A stretch of 12,060 nucleotides of DNA from Spirochaetaceae bacterium (GTDB lineage Bacteria; Spirochaetota; Spirochaetia; DSM-2461): positions 1-12,060 of the forward strand of contig JAEINM010000078.1 of assembly GCA_016342385.1 (NCBI GenBank). Reading direction: 5' to 3'. Shown here piece by piece: positions 1 through 6,575 of the stretch. Under the pieces are notes generated by a model that searched no databases, was not told the DNA's origin, and saw only the letters and a list, made by a program, of their open reading frames with translations. A program made the position numbers and the translations under genes. Position 1 is the first letter of the stretch. Each line of letters starts with the position of its first letter.

Positions 1-668
1 CGTATATAACTCAACCGGACTTTTCTTTTTCCACTCCCTTTAAAAGAAAGTTTCAATAAGCGCGAAGATTTAACCCTTGAACGGGAAATGAGATCCAATG
101 CAGAGAGCAATTCACTCTGAAGAACCAGATCCTGAAATTCAAGATTATTCATCTGTGTAATGTCGATTGTCTGAATTCCATTATGATCCATAAGGTTGAG
201 CAGAACCTGACGTGTACCATCATTTTCCAGAATCTCGACGCTGAAGATACGTCCCTTAAATGTTCCTTCTGCAGTTGTTACAGAGACCGGTTCCCCCTGC
301 GTTCGGAGAAGAAAATCAACAAGGCCAGGAGATCCCGAAGGATTAACCCTTAAATCGGACAGCGCTACAGCCAGAGGATTCTCACTGTCAAAATTGATGG
401 AATCTATGGTACCGCCATTCAAGTCTTCCACAACGAGACTTTTCAATATATCGTTAATATCATTCTGATCAATGGAAAAATAGAGGATTTCGTTGTCTGT
501 AACAGTTGTTTCATGAACCATCCAGGCAAGACCCGCTGTATAAAGAGCAACACTGGTTACCGGCAGTCTGTCTGGCTCCCGGATCTCTTCCATTGCCCCC
601 TCTCCTGCACTCAGAACAGGTACACCAAGGGCAATTAAAATAATTAATATAATGGTTATTCTATTCAT
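1..668 (-). CDS. Secreted DUF4140/DUF4139-like protein, 3' end beyond the window
   Basis: An open frame of 222 codons runs from ATG at 668 to the window edge with no stop, so the gene is cut by the edge. It opens with a signal peptide (MNRITIILIILIALGVPVLS, then AGEGA), which predicts Sec export. There is no lipobox cysteine. The mature part has the look of the N-terminal DUF4140 region of DUF4139 proteins: a VALYTAGLAWM segment near residues 40-50 and a beta-rich body. The last visible residues (GKRKVRLSYI) resemble the start of the DUF4139 beta-barrel domain, where an R-V-x-x-x-Y pattern is usual. The molecular function of this family is not established; some members are annotated as mucoidy-inhibitor-like. 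No Shine-Dalgarno sequence precedes the ATG. The gene is divergent from the acyltransferase at 935. The family call is by motif resemblance only. Confidence 0.7.
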   Translation of the reverse strand, partial: MNRITIILIILIALGVPVLSAGEGAMEEIREPDRLPVTSVALYTAGLAWMVHETTVTDNEILYFSIDQNDINDILKSLVVEDLNGGTIDSINFDSENPLAVALSDLRVNPSGSPGLVDFLLRTQGEPVSVTTAEGTFKGRIFSVEILENDGTRQVLLNLMDHNGIQTIDITQMNNLEFQDLVLQSELLSALDLISRSRVKSSRLLKLSFKGSGKRKVRLSYI

Positions 669-675
669 ATTATTA

Positions 676-705
676 AGAATACTGTATAGAGGGGAAAAAA
701 TCCAA
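676..705 (-). promoter_or_regulatory. Possible promoter of the DUF4139-like gene
   Basis: Read on the minus strand, TTGGAT (705-700) and TATTCT (681-676) are separated by 18 bp. The -10 box ends only 7 nt before the ATG at 668, so a transcript from it would start at or next to the start codon. This fits the absence of a Shine-Dalgarno sequence. Both boxes are imperfect and the region is very AT-rich, so the call is weak. Confidence 0.3.
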
Positions 706-772
706 AAAGTAACATGTATAAAAAATTATTGATAAAGATATGGAATAAATACTGTATTTCTCCTATTATTGC

Positions 773-802
773 TATATAAATGAATATGTGTTCATTTATA
801 TA
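773..802. repeat. Perfect 12-bp inverted repeat, operator-like
   Basis: The arm TATATAAATGAA (773-784) is mirrored exactly by TTCATTTATATA (791-802) around a 6-nt spacer, TATGTG. The core has the form TGAA-N6-TTCA, a layout typical of a dimeric regulator site. It lies between two divergent genes, about 60 bp upstream of the -35 box of the acyltransferase promoter and about 105 bp upstream of the DUF4139-like start. No T-tract follows, so it is not an intrinsic terminator. It could also be a cruciform or a transcribed hairpin. Confidence 0.6.
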
Positions 803-863
803 ATGAAATGACGAATATAATAATATAAATCAGATAAAGCATTTTCCATCAGCACTTTACGGG

Positions 864-892
864 TTGCTTTTGGATATTGTTTTTTCTATAAT
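864..892 (+). promoter_or_regulatory. Sigma70-type promoter of the LpxL-like gene
   Basis: TTGCTT (864-869) and a perfect TATAAT (887-892) are separated by 17 bp. The predicted start near 899 gives a leader of about 36 nt before the ATG at 935. A weak AAGG lies just upstream of that ATG. The -10 box is a full consensus match; the -35 box matches only in its first three bases. Confidence 0.55.
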
Positions 893-934
893 ACGCAGAG
901 TTTTTTATATTATTTTATATATAAGGTTGAATTA

Positions 935-1927
935 ATGTTTCCAGGAAAAAAAACACCCTTTAGTTTTACACTTAATCTGAGCAAGTTTCTACAAGCCAGG
1001 TTAAATGTACTTATATTCAGATTTTTACCATTCCATACATCCCGTTTATATCTACTTTTTCTGGGAAAGATCTATTATAAATTTAAAAAAAATGAATACA
1101 ATCTGATTGAGAAAACAATCAGATTTATTTTTGAAAAACAATTAACTCCAAAAGAATTGCATAAAACTATTACTGATATATTTCATGGCATAATTGCCCA
1201 CTACCATGAGAAACTCTTTGTGGCCTATTCAAATTATCCCCTGTTAAAAAAGCGGTTCTTATCGTGGGTCAACATTACGGGAGAAAAGGAATTTCAGACA
1301 GCATTAGAAAAGGGAAAGGGCGTTATCCTTGTTACAGCCCATTATGGAGCGGTTGAATGGCTGCCCGGAGTTCTTGCAGCCAGAGGATATCCGGTGACTA
1401 TGATTCTGAGGTTTCAGACTCAGAAGCTGAAAGATTCCCTGGTTTCACGATCCTCGGAAATGAAGGATCTGCATCTAGTGGATCTTGATGAGGGCAATGT
1501 CTTCTTCACAGCAGTCAACGCTTTAAAAAGTGGACGGATTCTCATTACGGAATGTGATGAATTTGATGCCTGGCGCCCGTCAAAACATATACCCATAACA
1601 TTTTTGAATCAGCAGATGGATGGGGATAAAACTCTCGATATACTGAGAAAACATTCGGGAGCAGCAGTGACTACAGCTCTGATGCACAGGAACAGCCGAA
1701 AGAGATACACCTTGAAGCTGAAAACACTGATAACAGATGATGCAGATAAAAGACATGTGAGCAAGTTGACTCTGGGAGTTCTTGATGAAGCTCTACACAG
1801 CAATCCGGAGCAGTGGTATCAATGGAAAGATCTCGGTGAAAAACTGGAATTGGATTCCAAAACAAAAGTCGATGAGGAAATCTCTGACTATATAAACAGC
1901 GTAGAGAAAAATACTATCTCTCTGTAA
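935..1927 (+). CDS. LpxL/HtrB-like lipid acyltransferase (LPLAT superfamily)
   Basis: This 330-residue protein belongs to the lipid A biosynthesis acyltransferase type, which moves an acyl chain from acyl-ACP (or acyl-CoA) onto a glycolipid or other lipid at the inner membrane. The catalytic HX4E motif is visible as HYGAVE (H136, E141) in the setting VILVTAHYGAVEW. The C-terminal PEQWYQW (about 281-287) matches the PEQWxW block usual near the end of LpxL relatives. Length is close to the 290-330 aa of the family. The N-terminus (about 18-45) is basic and hydrophobic, a likely peripheral membrane anchor. Start chosen at ATG 935 with AAGG upstream. It is convergent with the PlsC-like gene and not in an operon with it. 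Substrate is unknown: lipid A, another glycolipid, or a specialised acyl product are all possible. Confidence 0.8.
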   Translation: MFPGKKTPFSFTLNLSKFLQARLNVLIFRFLPFHTSRLYLLFLGKIYYKFKKNEYNLIEKTIRFIFEKQLTPKELHKTITDIFHGIIAHYHEKLFVAYSNYPLLKKRFLSWVNITGEKEFQTALEKGKGVILVTAHYGAVEWLPGVLAARGYPVTMILRFQTQKLKDSLVSRSSEMKDLHLVDLDEGNVFFTAVNALKSGRILITECDEFDAWRPSKHIPITFLNQQMDGDKTLDILRKHSGAAVTTALMHRNSRKRYTLKLKTLITDDADKRHVSKLTLGVLDEALHSNPEQWYQWKDLGEKLELDSKTKVDEEISDYINSVEKNTISL

Positions 1928-1939
1928 GTCACGAACTTC

Positions 1940-3091
1940 TTAATGGATATTTTTTAGATAATCGAGAAAAAATATCCATTTGGAGGCATTTTTTCCTTCA
2001 AATAAAATCCTATACCTCTTTTTATCATAATCAAACTCAAAGACTTTATTAAAATTATCAATATAATGAACCATAGACTCAATCCTGAAAACCTGAGGTT
2101 CACAGCTTACTGAATTGAACTCTACCCTGTCATGATATAGAACCAGATCTCCATGACAGGAATTGACGTCCTCTCTGTCCTGAACTTCCGACAGTGTAAT
2201 ATCATCGGTTTTAGTCAGAATACTCCTGCCATTATCATGACAGATTTTTTTCATTTCCTCTTTCTGCCAGACAGTCCAGTCCTTTAGATCGGCTCCCTGA
2301 ATTCCTTCTGGTGAGAATCTAAGAGAACCATCGAGCAACCATTTCTCACCACAGGAAGAACAGACTATAGAATCCCCTTCTCCTTGTAGAGAATCCTGAG
2401 TGCCACAATGGGGGCACAACCAGAGCAGGCGCTGAATACCCGAAGCCAGATTTTCTCCGGTAAAAACAACCTCTTTATTTAAGGGACATTTTATATCATT
2501 GTGATAAAGGACAGACCAGATTTTAGCTTCCAGCTCTTCTAATCCCATACTCATAATCTCTTCAACACTTATGGTGTAAAAGTCTATGAGGATTCTCCCC
2601 TTCCGGGGAAAATCGGCCCACCTGGGCATAGAGAGATAATTTCCTGTCAACCTGGCCAGACGGATAGGAACCTTATATTTTTTTGCCAGGGACGCTGTCC
2701 CGGGTATAAACTCTGCGGTTTCACCATCCCAGCTCCGGTCTCCTTCCGGGAAGATTCCCACAGAATGGCCACCTTTCAGTAATTCTATGGTGTGTTTTAT
2801 CGCTTTGAAATCAGGAGCTCCTTTCTTTTTCCCGTAGGCCCCGATAAGATCTGCCAATTTTCTCTGCAGATTCGAAACACCATCAATATTTGCCATATAA
2901 TTCAGAGTGTTTTTCATATATCCCCCGATCATATAGGGGTCACTTTTATGAGAATGATTTGCCATTAAAATGAAAGGCGATTCCGGCTCTTCATCGTGAA
3001 ACACAGCTTCAATATTGTAATTTCTGTTTAAACTCCGACAAAATGTATTTCTTACAACCATCCACATAAAATCCTGATACCATCTGGCCAT
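1940..3091 (-). CDS. PlsC-like 1-acylglycerol-3-phosphate acyltransferase with zinc ribbon
   Basis: This 383-residue protein starts with a PlsC/LPLAT acyltransferase domain (about 20-220), which acylates lysophosphatidate-type acceptors at the membrane. It shows the HX4D motif HSHKSD (H46, D51) and the acceptor-binding block FPEG (114-117) in GIFPEGDRSWDG. PlsC enzymes are usually 200-260 aa, so about 150 residues are extra. Residues 226-247 form a zinc ribbon (CPHC, then CSSC, 14 residues apart). From about 310 a beta-rich tail (DLVLYHDRVEF, then FRIESM, then YRILFEG) ends in a helix, and it looks like a PH/GRAM fold. The start at 3091 is supported by AGAGGA 6 nt upstream, which overlaps the end of the HAD gene. 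The two genes are 3 nt apart and surely co-transcribed. The PH-like assignment is inference. Confidence 0.8.
   Translation of the reverse strand: MARWYQDFMWMVVRNTFCRSLNRNYNIEAVFHDEEPESPFILMANHSHKSDPYMIGGYMKNTLNYMANIDGVSNLQRKLADLIGAYGKKKGAPDFKAIKHTIELLKGGHSVGIFPEGDRSWDGETAEFIPGTASLAKKYKVPIRLARLTGNYLSMPRWADFPRKGRILIDFYTISVEEIMSMGLEELEAKIWSVLYHNDIKCPLNKEVVFTGENLASGIQRLLWLCPHCGTQDSLQGEGDSIVCSSCGEKWLLDGSLRFSPEGIQGADLKDWTVWQKEEMKKICHDNGRSILTKTDDITLSEVQDREDVNSCHGDLVLYHDRVEFNSVSCEPQVFRIESMVHYIDNFNKVFEFDYDKKRYRILFEGKNASKWIFFLDYLKNIH
1942..1980. repeat. Perfect 14-bp inverted repeat at convergent gene ends
   Basis: AATGGATATTTTTT (1942-1955) is mirrored exactly by AAAAAATATCCATT (1967-1980) around an 11-nt loop. 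It begins 14 bp after the stop of the plus-strand acyltransferase and lies wholly inside the last 13 codons of the minus-strand PlsC-like gene. It is the only hairpin in this 12-bp-spaced convergent junction and may end or stabilise one or both transcripts. It is not a textbook terminator: on the plus strand the nearest T-run comes several nt after the stem, and on the minus strand there is none. Confidence 0.5.
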
Positions 3092-3094
3092 TTT

Positions 3095-3751
3095 TTATCC
3101 TCTCATCTCTATGTACTTATGCATCTCTTTAGAAAACTGATCCCACTTATCTTCACTATCCACGTGATAGAACATCATCCCGGCTTTAAGAGCGGCTTCT
3201 CCGTCTGTATCGACTCGGTCTCCCACGACGAGAGTTCTATCCGCAGAGACTCCCATCTTGAGCGAAAGATCCAGCAAAGGTCTGGCCGAAGGTTTGAGAA
3301 CACCATACTCTTCACTGTGGGAAATCACCGAAAAAAGGGAATCATCGATTTCCAGAGCCCGGAGCCTTTCTTCAACAAAAGCATAATCCGAGAATACGGC
3401 CATGGGGAATTCTTTATCTATGTGCTCAAGGAGAGTCTTTAGGTTTTTCCGGGCAGAATATCTCTGTTCCAGAATCCCGATAAATCCTCTATAGAAGGTG
3501 TTAATATACCAGTCTTTCACCGTTTCAACAGACAGAGATAATTCTTCGCCTATGGAATTATAAAAATTTTGGTAATAGAGTACAGAATCGCCGAAATCAA
3601 CTCCTTTCAACTCCCCTCGCCGTTTATTAGAGACACTTAAAATCCTTAAATGTCTCCATTGCTGCATCATTGTAAAAAAAGCTATCTTTTTTTTATTGTA
3701 TAAAGTTCCATCGAGATCGAATATAAGGGCATCACAATTACTTATTTTCAT
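3095..3751 (-). CDS. HAD-superfamily phosphatase
   Basis: This 218-residue protein is a haloacid dehalogenase-type hydrolase, probably a small-molecule phosphatase of the phosphoglycolate phosphatase/YjjG kind. All four HAD motifs are visible: motif I DLDGT (D12 nucleophile, D14 acid/base), motif II VFSD (S121), motif III K153 in VLKPSARP, and motif IV GDRVDTD (D178, D181, D183). A helical cap fits residues 20-105. ATG at 3751 is chosen over an upstream TTG at 3856, because the extra 35 residues are AT-biased and the HAD fold begins directly after M-K-I-S-N-C. No clear Shine-Dalgarno is seen. It is the first gene of a two-gene unit with the PlsC-like acyltransferase, so a phospholipid-related substrate such as a phosphatidate or glycerol phosphate is conceivable but unproven. 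Confidence 0.8.
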   Translation of the reverse strand: MKISNCDALIFDLDGTLYNKKKIAFFTMMQQWRHLRILSVSNKRRGELKGVDFGDSVLYYQNFYNSIGEELSLSVETVKDWYINTFYRGFIGILEQRYSARKNLKTLLEHIDKEFPMAVFSDYAFVEERLRALEIDDSLFSVISHSEEYGVLKPSARPLLDLSLKMGVSADRTLVVGDRVDTDGEAALKAGMMFYHVDSEDKWDQFSKEMHKYIEMRG

Positions 3752-3764
3752 TTGTTTTAATATT

Positions 3765-3770
3765 ATTATA
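3765..3770 (-). promoter_or_regulatory. Possible -10 box of the HAD-PlsC unit
   Basis: On the minus strand a perfect TATAAT spans 3770-3765 and ends 13 nt before the ATG at 3751. A start 6-8 nt downstream would leave a leader of only about 5-7 nt, again without a Shine-Dalgarno. No convincing -35 box lies 16-18 bp upstream. The region is AT-rich, so chance is a real alternative. Confidence 0.3.
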
Positions 3771-3809
3771 AAATTGCCACAATGAAAATGAAATTTGGCA
3801 ACTTTCTCT

Positions 3810-3838
3810 TTGACATGATTTACAGATAAGAATATTCT
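3810..3838 (+). promoter_or_regulatory. Sigma70-type promoter of the MMPL exporter gene
   Basis: A perfect TTGACA (3810-3815) is followed after 17 bp by TATTCT (3833-3838). The predicted start near 3845 gives a leader of about 65 nt before ATG 3911. That ATG is preceded by a TTTAGG ribosome-binding sequence. The spacer and the -10 box are covered by an inverted repeat, so the promoter looks repressible. Confidence 0.6.
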
Positions 3839-3877
3839 GTAAAATATTAAATACAATCATCAAAATACAGAATATTC
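3819..3877. promoter_or_regulatory. Operator-like dyads at the MMPL promoter
   Basis: TTTACAGA (3819-3826) is mirrored exactly by TCTGTAAA (3836-3843), forming a 25-bp dyad that begins 3 bp after the -35 box and runs across the -10 box. A further copy of the half-site, TACAGA, lies at 3866-3871 inside TACAGAATATTC (3866-3877). That 12-mer is also the exact reverse complement of GAATATTCTGTA (3830-3841). Two near-identical AGAATATTC[T/A] palindromes are therefore centred 40 bp apart. This suggests two sites for a dimeric regulator, possibly with looping. The regulator is unknown. Confidence 0.5.
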
Positions 3878-3910
3878 AAAATAAATCATTAGTAATAATT
3901 TAGGTAATAT

Positions 3911-6247
3911 ATGCAATCAAAAAAACTTCATTCCCCCATGGAAAAACTGTTCGGCTTAACGGGGGAATTCATTGTCCGGTTCCGATGGATACTGATTATA
4001 TCAATATTATTCCTGGGGATATTTGCCTCTTTGGGAATCAAAGATCTGAAAACATCGGTCTCTTTAAATCATCTCTTCCTCGATGACGATCCTGTCATGC
4101 TGGATCAGGACAAGTTCGATACCATATTCGGGAACAGTGATTTTGCCGGAGTGCTAGTCGAGTCTGAAGATGTATTTTCTCCTGAAACTGTCGAAGTGAT
4201 CAGACAGTTGAGCAATGAGCTGGTGACATCGATGGACCTTATGAACTCAACGACATCAATTGCCACATTTATAGATGATACAAGTCCGGAAGCTCTGGAG
4301 TTGAGCAGGGAGAGCCTCAATAAAAGGCAGAGTGTAAGGGGCAAACTCTATTCAGAAGACTACAAACAGGCATGGATTCTCTGCAGCCTAAAGGCTTATC
4401 CCCCAAGTGATGAAGCATACGATCAGCACGATGACCCCGCCTATCTGGTCGGTCAGGATATTCTCAGAATTGTCGAAAAATACAAAACTCCCGGAATAAC
4501 CCTCATTCCCACGGGAGTACCTGTACTCCTTGTCCAGAAAAGCGAAGATATGATAAAGGATCTGATTAAAGTCATTCTCCTGGCTTCTCTGATTGCTGTG
4601 GTTCTTATTGTTATAGTCATGCGCTCATGGCTGAGTATAATCGGTTCCATCTTGACGATTGCCGTTTCAATCGGCAGTGTTTTCGGTGCTATGGGCTGGA
4701 TGAAAATGACAATTGATACGACGTTTATGCTAATCCCCGTTCTTTTATCTATCGCTGTCTCAATCGGGTACACCATACATATTTTCAATTTCTATAAAAG
4801 AAACCTTATGCTGACAGGAGAAAAGGAAAACTCGGCTATTTATGCGGTAAAAGAAACGGGATGGCCTATACTCTTTACGGCATTCACAACAATTTTCGCA
4901 CTTCTTTCCTTTGTTGTTGTACCTATAACTGCTATTCAGTGGGTAGGACTTGTTTCCGCTATCAGTATAACTGTAGTGTATCTTTTATCCATGCTGCTGT
5001 TCACGGCTATAATCTCTCTCGGAAAAAACAGTAAATTAATCAGGGGAAACAGTAAAAATAGACATGACAGCATCGATGGAATCGATAAAGTGGAAAGACT
5101 TATCGGCAAAGTCAGTGATGTGATTATGAAAAACGGAATAGCCCTTACAATAATCTATGTCATCCTCATCATTATCTCTCTAGTGGGAATAACCCGTCTT
5201 AAAGTGGATTTGAACAGAGAGCAGATGCTGGGGAATAAATTGCCTCATGCAAAGAATCAGAACTATGTATCCAATTCCAAAATCGGCGCCAGTAATGCCT
5301 ATTATATTGCCCTTCTGTTCCCGGAAAAAAACAGTGCTGTAACCAGTGAAGTCCTCAGGAAGGTTGAAGAGCTGGAAGAATTTATCGACCAGGTTGATTT
5401 TGTCAAAAGAACCACATCAATCAATAGCGTTGTCAAAGAAGTGAATATGCTCAGACACCGTGGCAGTGATGACTTCTATACCATTCCGGAAAAGGATTCA
5501 ACAGTCCGGGGATTGATCAGCTATACAAGAAGGATGTCCGATGATAGTCTGAATTCCTGGATTGATCAGGAGAATAAGTCTCTGAAGATCCTCGTCGAAA
5601 TATATGACGTTTCCACTTTGAAAACCAAAAAACACATTGATGAACTCGGTGTAGAAATCAGCAGACTTTTCCCTGGGGAAAAATATCCGGAATTTGATTT
5701 CCTTCTGACAGGCAGCGCCATACAAATGAGTATAATGAATCAGTACATCACCACCGGTCTCATCCAGTCGGTAATTACAGCTCTGATTGTCATATCCATT
5801 ATGATGATGATTGTATTCAGAAATTTCAAACTGGGACTCATTGCCATGATACCCAATATAACCCCGATTATCATCACCGGAGGACTTATGGGATACATGG
5901 GAGTCTCTCTGGAGTTTGTAACGATGACTATTGCCCCGATGGTAATGGGACTGGCTGTTGATGATACTATACACTTCATCAATCATGTGAAAATGGATTA
6001 CGGCAGAACAGGGAATTATGACAGATCTATTAAAAATTCCTTTATCAAGGTGGGAAAAGCCCTCATTCTGGCCAATATCATTCTCTGTGCCACATTTTCC
6101 TCATTTATGACATCCGATGTTAACAGTATGGTCAATATGGGACTTTTTATGGTCGTGGCAATGTTATCAGCTCTCATAGCCGACTTTACAGTTACACCTT
6201 ACATCATAAAACTCAGCCGGCCTTTCGGGAAAGAAATGACCATCTAA
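3911..6247 (+). CDS. MMPL/RND-superfamily exporter, 12 TM, probably lipid-type cargo
   Basis: This 778-residue protein has the duplicated RND layout with no sign of an extra domain. TM1 is at about 25-43, followed by a large periplasmic loop (44-215) and TM2-TM6 (about 219-369). TM7 is at about 409-428, followed by a second loop (430-612) and TM8-TM12 (about 614-767). TM10 carries VDDTIHF (D684, D685), the proton-relay position of the family. The matching stretch in TM4 reads SIGYTIH and has no acidic residue. Length fits MMPL/COG1033-type predicted exporters rather than AcrB-type pumps (about 1,040 aa), and no adaptor or outer-membrane channel gene is adjacent. Such proteins often move lipids or hydrophobic molecules by proton-motive force. 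It is a single-gene unit with its own promoter. Cargo is unknown; nearby acyltransferases make a lipid plausible. Confidence 0.85.
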   Translation: MQSKKLHSPMEKLFGLTGEFIVRFRWILIISILFLGIFASLGIKDLKTSVSLNHLFLDDDPVMLDQDKFDTIFGNSDFAGVLVESEDVFSPETVEVIRQLSNELVTSMDLMNSTTSIATFIDDTSPEALELSRESLNKRQSVRGKLYSEDYKQAWILCSLKAYPPSDEAYDQHDDPAYLVGQDILRIVEKYKTPGITLIPTGVPVLLVQKSEDMIKDLIKVILLASLIAVVLIVIVMRSWLSIIGSILTIAVSIGSVFGAMGWMKMTIDTTFMLIPVLLSIAVSIGYTIHIFNFYKRNLMLTGEKENSAIYAVKETGWPILFTAFTTIFALLSFVVVPITAIQWVGLVSAISITVVYLLSMLLFTAIISLGKNSKLIRGNSKNRHDSIDGIDKVERLIGKVSDVIMKNGIALTIIYVILIIISLVGITRLKVDLNREQMLGNKLPHAKNQNYVSNSKIGASNAYYIALLFPEKNSAVTSEVLRKVEELEEFIDQVDFVKRTTSINSVVKEVNMLRHRGSDDFYTIPEKDSTVRGLISYTRRMSDDSLNSWIDQENKSLKILVEIYDVSTLKTKKHIDELGVEISRLFPGEKYPEFDFLLTGSAIQMSIMNQYITTGLIQSVITALIVISIMMMIVFRNFKLGLIAMIPNITPIIITGGLMGYMGVSLEFVTMTIAPMVMGLAVDDTIHFINHVKMDYGRTGNYDRSIKNSFIKVGKALILANIILCATFSSFMTSDVNSMVNMGLFMVVAMLSALIADFTVTPYIIKLSRPFGKEMTI

Positions 6248-6575
6248 TTGGAAGTATTGTAAGACAAGGAAATAAAGCCCCTAAATACCCCCGGGCTTCA
6301 TGGACGAGCACCTCATGATGCATAGGCGTGCAGTAAGCTAAGCGCACGACCAGACAAACTTGTTTGCGATCAGTCTGAAGGGGACTTTCTCTCTCTTCAG
6401 GCATACTATTACCCACAAATTCCTTACCAGGATTCTGGTGAAAATTCTGGGAAACGAATCCGTATATCTGCCCTAAAAAATCATGTTTCTTTCAATCCAG
6501 GCCTCTCTCGATCTCCCCGAAAGGGAGAAGTTAAGATATGCTGTCAAGTTTTCCATTAAACTTTCAAAGGGACCT
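6248..6575. other. Gene-free, G+C-rich stretch with several small dyads
   Basis: No convincing gene, tRNA or canonical terminator is seen in these 328 bp between two convergent genes. Residues 6281-6400 are about 52% G+C by count, against roughly 40% around them. Small dyads include AAGCCC/GGGCTT (6275-6280/6293-6298), CTGAAG/CTTCAG (6375-6380/6395-6400), ACCAG/CTGGT near 6428-6441 and TCTCCC/GGGAGA (6512-6517/6523-6528). None is followed by a T-tract. Short frames here have no recognisable product. A dispersed repeat, the remnant of a mobile element or a structured RNA are possible. Confidence 0.5.

Noticed and set aside
3752..3856. A 35-residue N-terminal extension of the HAD protein from TTG 3856
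   Set aside because: The HAD fold begins directly after ATG 3751; the extension is AT-driven, overlaps the exporter promoter and dyads, and has no ribosome-binding sequence.
5498..5986. A 162-codon minus-strand frame inside the exporter gene
   Set aside because: It lies fully antisense to a motif-rich RND region, has His/Tyr-rich low-plausibility content and no start signals.
6275..6298. AAGCCC/GGGCTT hairpin as terminator of the exporter gene
   Set aside because: The stem is only 6 bp, the loop is 12 nt and no T-tract follows.
6213..6416. Minus-strand frame of 67 codons in the G+C-rich gap
   Set aside because: No recognisable domain or convincing ribosome-binding sequence, it overlaps the end of the exporter gene, and its existence is explained by the G+C-rich composition; kept only as part of the gap note.
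6400..6480. Possible tRNA near GAAACGAATCC
   Set aside because: No acceptor stem, D-arm or anticodon arm can be laid out around this T-loop-like string.
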